A stretch of 64,000 nucleotides of DNA from Romanomermis culicivorax. Taxonomy: Eukaryota > Nematoda > Enoplea > Mermithida > Mermithidae. Under the pieces are notes generated by a model. It was not told the DNA's origin, searched no databases, and saw only the letters and a program-made list of their open reading frames with translations. Every line of letters starts with the position of its first letter. Position 1 is the first letter of the stretch. This document shows positions 60,768 to 64,000 of the stretch, in pieces. The position numbers and the translations under genes were made by a program. Location: NCBI GenBank assembly GCA_963922205.1, contig CAWUHX010000122.1, forward strand, positions 900,802 through 964,801, read 5' to 3'.

Positions 60768-61766
60768 GTAAGTGGCTATCAGGAAATTTGCCAAAAATCA
60801 TAGTATTCCTAAGTCCAGGAGACTTATATTTCCTTTTTTCACAGTTGGGAGTGTCAAAATGGACTTTCCTCAGCTGTTCATGATTTCACAATATTTTTTA
60901 CAATTAATTTTCGATATTGGTTTTCTCACACGTTGGGATCTTAAATTTTTAATCACGTGACATTAACTATAATGGGAGATAATTTTCGACAACAGTAAAC
61001 AAAAATGAGCTCCTACTGTTGATTTTGACAGTTTTTCTTCCGGTTGATGGATCTAGAAATGTGACCATAAGCCAGTAGCTAGGAAAATTTCGCCTTTTCC
61101 CAAAAGTAAGTTGTGAGCATCATTAATGCGGTATCAAACGTAAAATTTACTTTCAAAATCTGTTAAAATTCAACTGATTTCATAGTAATAAGTATTCCAA
61201 AAATTTTTTGATCGTCAAGTAGACGCAACTTGACTTTCTGTGACATGAATAGTTAGACGTTTCAGCTCTATGTTCGAAATTAACAGGAGCTACGAAGGTT
61301 TACTCGTCTACAGTATATCAATTCCGCGTTTTTTGCTCATAAATGTGAAAATAATCGACTGAACCATAAATGTGAAAATAATCGACTGAACATATCTCTT
61401 CTCCCGTATTAATGAAAGCCCGATTTCGGAAAGATACTGTTAAAAAAGCATGAGTATGAAATACTGACAAATTTTTGTAGAATGATGTTTGAATAAGTGG
61501 GTGCACGGTTTCTTCCAACAACAGAAGTTTTCCAAATATAACTTCGGAATTTCTAAATTTACACATAAATTTGCAAAAATGTACAAAACCCAGATATAAA
61601 CCTGTATGCGGAAATGCGTGACAACGAATAAAATTACGGCAACAAGTATTTGGCAGAAATTTAGCACATTAAATTATTATTTAACGATGCACTCCAAGGC
61701 AGTTTCGTTTATTCCAATAACACGGAGCCAGGATGTGCTGTTTTAAACCCAAATTTTCTTTTCAAG

Positions 61767-62150
61767 CTCCCGACGGCCAACTCCTCAATTGTACGCGATG
61801 CGACTCGGCCGAAACCGTTTCGCCAAGCTGTTTTCCCATACCTATACCCCGCAACGATCCGTTTTTTCCGGCCAACAACGATGACGGTACGCCCCGTTGT
61901 ATGGCCTTCGTCAGGTCGTTGATAGGCCAACTGACGCTGGGCTACAGGGAGCAAATTAACCAATTGACCAGCTTTTTGGACACGTCGACCGTCTACGGTT
62001 CCTACGATTGCCAGGCCACAGAATTGCGGTTATTTAGCCAAGGAAAATTGAACTATACGGAAAGGCTGGACACGTTGCAGCACGGATTGCCCCAAGGGGC
62101 CAAGGAACCGGATTGTAGATCGTTACCTAAATATGCGTGTTTTGTTGCGG
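61767..62150 (+). CDS. Peroxidase exon T: central part of domain 2
   Basis: Encodes SPDGQLLNCTRCDSAETVSP, then FPIPIPRNDPFF, RCMAFVRSLIGQ, REQINQLTSFLDTSTVYGSY, a variable loop and KYACFVAG. It corresponds to exons D+E+F of domain 1 in a single exon, so introns differ between the two domains. The heme-proximal FVRS arginine is kept. Acceptor TTTCAAG|CT is weaker than usual; donor GCGG|GTAAGA, phase 1. The next exon (proximal His) was not found before 64000. Confidence 0.92.
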
Positions 62151-63650
62151 GTAAGATTTAACTGTGTAAAACTTCAGAATGGTGAACTGAGTGACCACAC
62201 CAAGTACCATGAGCAGCCTAACACACGACACTGAACAGTGTACCTAGTATCCTGGCACACATGATACTCCTCCACGGCTTGCCACATTGCAGATTGTTGC
62301 TCAAATAACCTTGTTTTGCTGCGGGTAAGATTCGGCTGCGTAAAACTTTACAATAGCACATTTAGGAGTCACATCAAGAAGTACCAGGAGGAGCCTGACC
62401 CACGAGACTGAACAAGGTACCTAGTACCCTAACTCATCTGATACCTCTTCATGATCCATGGGACAAGGAATTACATTGCAGATTGTTTCCCAGCTGCCTG
62501 TGTCTTGCTGCGGGTAATATTCAGCTATGCATAAAATTTCGCAAAATATGGAAAGAACTCAAACACAAGTTATTCAAGAGGCAACCTTATATCATTGCAC
62601 CTCCGATGCCGATCCTTGACCTGCCAAGAAATCATATTCCTCGCTGTTCCCCATAACAGGCGTTTTTTTGTATCTGCAAAAATTTTCAGAAAAACACGGT
62701 GAAGAGTGAGGATCGAACAATGCAGTAGAAGGTGGAAGAGGGTACCCTGTATCCCTACATTCCTGACACTCTCACGTGGCCTCTGGGGCAAAGAATCAGA
62801 TGACAGATCATTGCCCAAATGCGCATACTTTTTTCACTTCAGACCCACTTTCATGAGATTACAAAAAACGCATAACGACTTCGAGTAGCAAAAGAACCCT
62901 GACTCGTGGCATTGCACTGGGTACACTACATTTATGCACATTCGATACCCCCTGTTTCCTTGTTAAAAGATCTATAGTCTGTTTTTTATAAAATGCTTCC
63001 AAATAGAAAAGTGACACAAATCAGTACTGTCGTCAAAATCGTTTAGATAAAGTTCCTACTGTAAAATTTTTCACTCGAAAAATTGGTGAAGGTTAGGTCA
63101 GTAAGCTCACGAATTTCCAGTCCTTCATGATATACTGTTTATCAGGAAATCGCAAAAATGTGAAATACTACTTGCTTTCCTTTTTCATAATTTGGAAGCA
63201 TTTCAAGAAAAACAGACTATAGACTGCTGATTGTCTTCCAAATACCCGTGTCTTGTTTCGGGTAAGATTCAAATGTACAAAACTTCGCGAAACTACAATG
63301 AGGGGTCATATCGTGGAGTTGCAAAGTAGCCGTAACACACGGTGTTAAGGAAGATATCCTGTATACCCTGATACTCTTTCCTGGACCACGAAGCGAAGAT
63401 CCAGAGGGCAGATCGTCGCCAAAATATGTATGATGCAGGCAATATCAAGTTCGCATGAGTTTCCAGAGAAAACGCGGCGATTCATACCATATATTGTATT
63501 AGAAAGGAACCCAGAAGGCCTGATTGAAGATATATTCTACATTCTAAATCCACTGTTGCCCTTACGAACTTCTTGAAGCACATAGCAGGATGTTGTCAAG
63601 GTGTGCTTTGTATGCAATATTTTTTTGGCGAAATCTAAAACATTCTTCTT
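62098..63650 (+). repeat. Degenerate ~185-bp tandem array seeded by the end of exon T
   Basis: The exon T end and its donor (GATTGTAGATCGTTACC ... GTTGCGGGTAAGATT) recur in decayed form at 62292 (GATTGTTGCTC ... GCTGCGGGTAAGATTCG), 62481, about 62805 (GATCATTGCCCAAATG), 63229 (GATTGTCTTCC ... GTTTCGGGTAAGATTC) and 63411 (GATCGTCGCC), with a further faint unit near 63590. Spacing is 181, 189, 324, 177 after removing the MITE, and 182 bases. Units also share CCTGATACTCT-like and GAACAAGGTACC-like words. The unit near 62750 still translates to LWGKESDDRSLPKCAYF, close to the exon T end. Confidence 0.75.
62973..63221 (-). mobile_element. TA-flanked MITE, copy 5, inside the tandem array
   Basis: TATAGTCTGTTTTTTATAAA start, AAAAACAGACTATA end, 249 bp, reverse orientation. 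It splits one array unit, so it inserted after the array formed. Confidence 0.8.
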
Positions 63651-64000
63651 AATGTGTCTTTGACTTGCAGAAAAGTGAACAGAGTTTATAAAGAACAAGA
63701 AAACTGAAAATCTCCTGAAGGATGACCACAAAATTGAAAAAACGGTCTCTGTCTTTAAAATTACAGGAAGAAACTAATGCCCAAGTTTGAACAGTTTCAA
63801 ACTCAAAAAATTGATCGCCATTATGAGCTTGGACGAAATTTCCCCGAAAAAAATCAATTGGCATAGCTAGAAATTTAATATCCAATTGGCACAAAAAAAA
63901 TTGGATAAATTTTCAACCAAGAGTGACTAGGGTGCGATTTATGAGCTATGTAGTAAGCTTTTTTCGTCGAAAAAAATCTAATTTTTATAGCCCAATTATA
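63651..64000. other. No recognisable gene
   Basis: AT-rich sequence to the window end. Exons for the second half of peroxidase domain 2 should lie further right if the gene is complete. Confidence 0.4.

Larger units (their letters stand above)
43771..62150 (+). other. Gene model: tandem-domain animal heme peroxidase (peroxinectin/chorion-peroxidase-like), 19 exons, 3' end not found
   Basis: A secreted heme peroxidase of the animal (myeloperoxidase/peroxinectin) superfamily, which uses H2O2 to oxidise halides or tyrosines, typically in cuticle or matrix cross-linking and immunity. I built it from 19 exons, all with AG acceptors, all but one with GT donors, and matching phases at every junction, about 1,048 codons so far. 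Exons A-M give a signal peptide, a prodomain and a full-length first domain; exons N-T give a second prodomain and the N-terminal half of a second domain. N has no start codon or signal peptide, which favours one gene over two. Domain 1 lacks the distal His motif; domain 2 has it. The downstream half of domain 2 is not seen before 64000. Two adjacent genes with a missed domain-1 terminus is the alternative. Confidence 0.7.

Overview
The window is animal genomic DNA, and I read it as an AT-rich, repeat-dense invertebrate (probably ecdysozoan) genome. The evidence is small exons split by GT-AG introns with nematode/arthropod-like pyrimidine-rich acceptors, a multi-exon heme peroxidase gene, an L1/Tx1-like LINE, a Ty3/Gypsy LTR retrotransposon, hAT-like and TA-flanked MITEs, and no bacterial-style gene packing. 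I cannot name the species from sequence alone. I see no rRNA genes, CRISPR arrays or bacterial operons.

Layout. 0-7 kb holds a minus-strand coding remnant at the edge and a decayed L1/Tx1-like LINE (ORF1 remnant, endonuclease, reverse transcriptase, C-terminal CCHC) carrying an inserted hAT-like MITE. 7-12.7 kb is repeats, including an internally deleted hAT element with a clear 8-bp target duplication. 12.8-16.1 kb is a second LINE relic whose ORF1 joins a CCHC knuckle to a NADAR/YbiA-like domain. Its ORF2 is interrupted by a foldback element with minisatellite termini and an 8-bp target duplication. 16-28 kb is gene-poor apart from a minus-strand secreted cysteine-rich (defensin-like) peptide gene at 19.3-19.6 kb and a CCAAT/TATA promoter-like module at 25.4 kb. 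28.3-36.1 kb is a Gypsy element with 567-bp LTRs, inserted cleanly (CATG duplication) into an older repeat. 36-43 kb holds a 50-bp near-perfect palindrome, a LINE fragment, a second copy of the promoter module, a diverged duplicate repeat and 1.46 kb of pyrimidine microsatellite.

43.8-62.2 kb is the main host gene: a plus-strand animal heme peroxidase that I resolve into 19 exons with phase-consistent splicing. A signal peptide and a first peroxidase domain (exons A-M) run in phase into a second domain (exons N-T) that continues past the last exon seen. The first domain has lost the distal-pocket QFxDHD motif while the second keeps it, so the product looks like a pseudo-peroxidase/active-peroxidase tandem. 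Its introns have collected MITEs and a 1.25-kb inverted-repeat element. Downstream of the last recognised exon, 62.1-63.6 kb is a degenerate ~185-bp tandem array whose unit includes the 3' end of that exon.

The retroelements are all broken by stops or frameshifts. The nesting order (old repeats, then LINEs, then foldback/hAT/Gypsy insertions) can be read directly from target-site duplications and restored reading frames.
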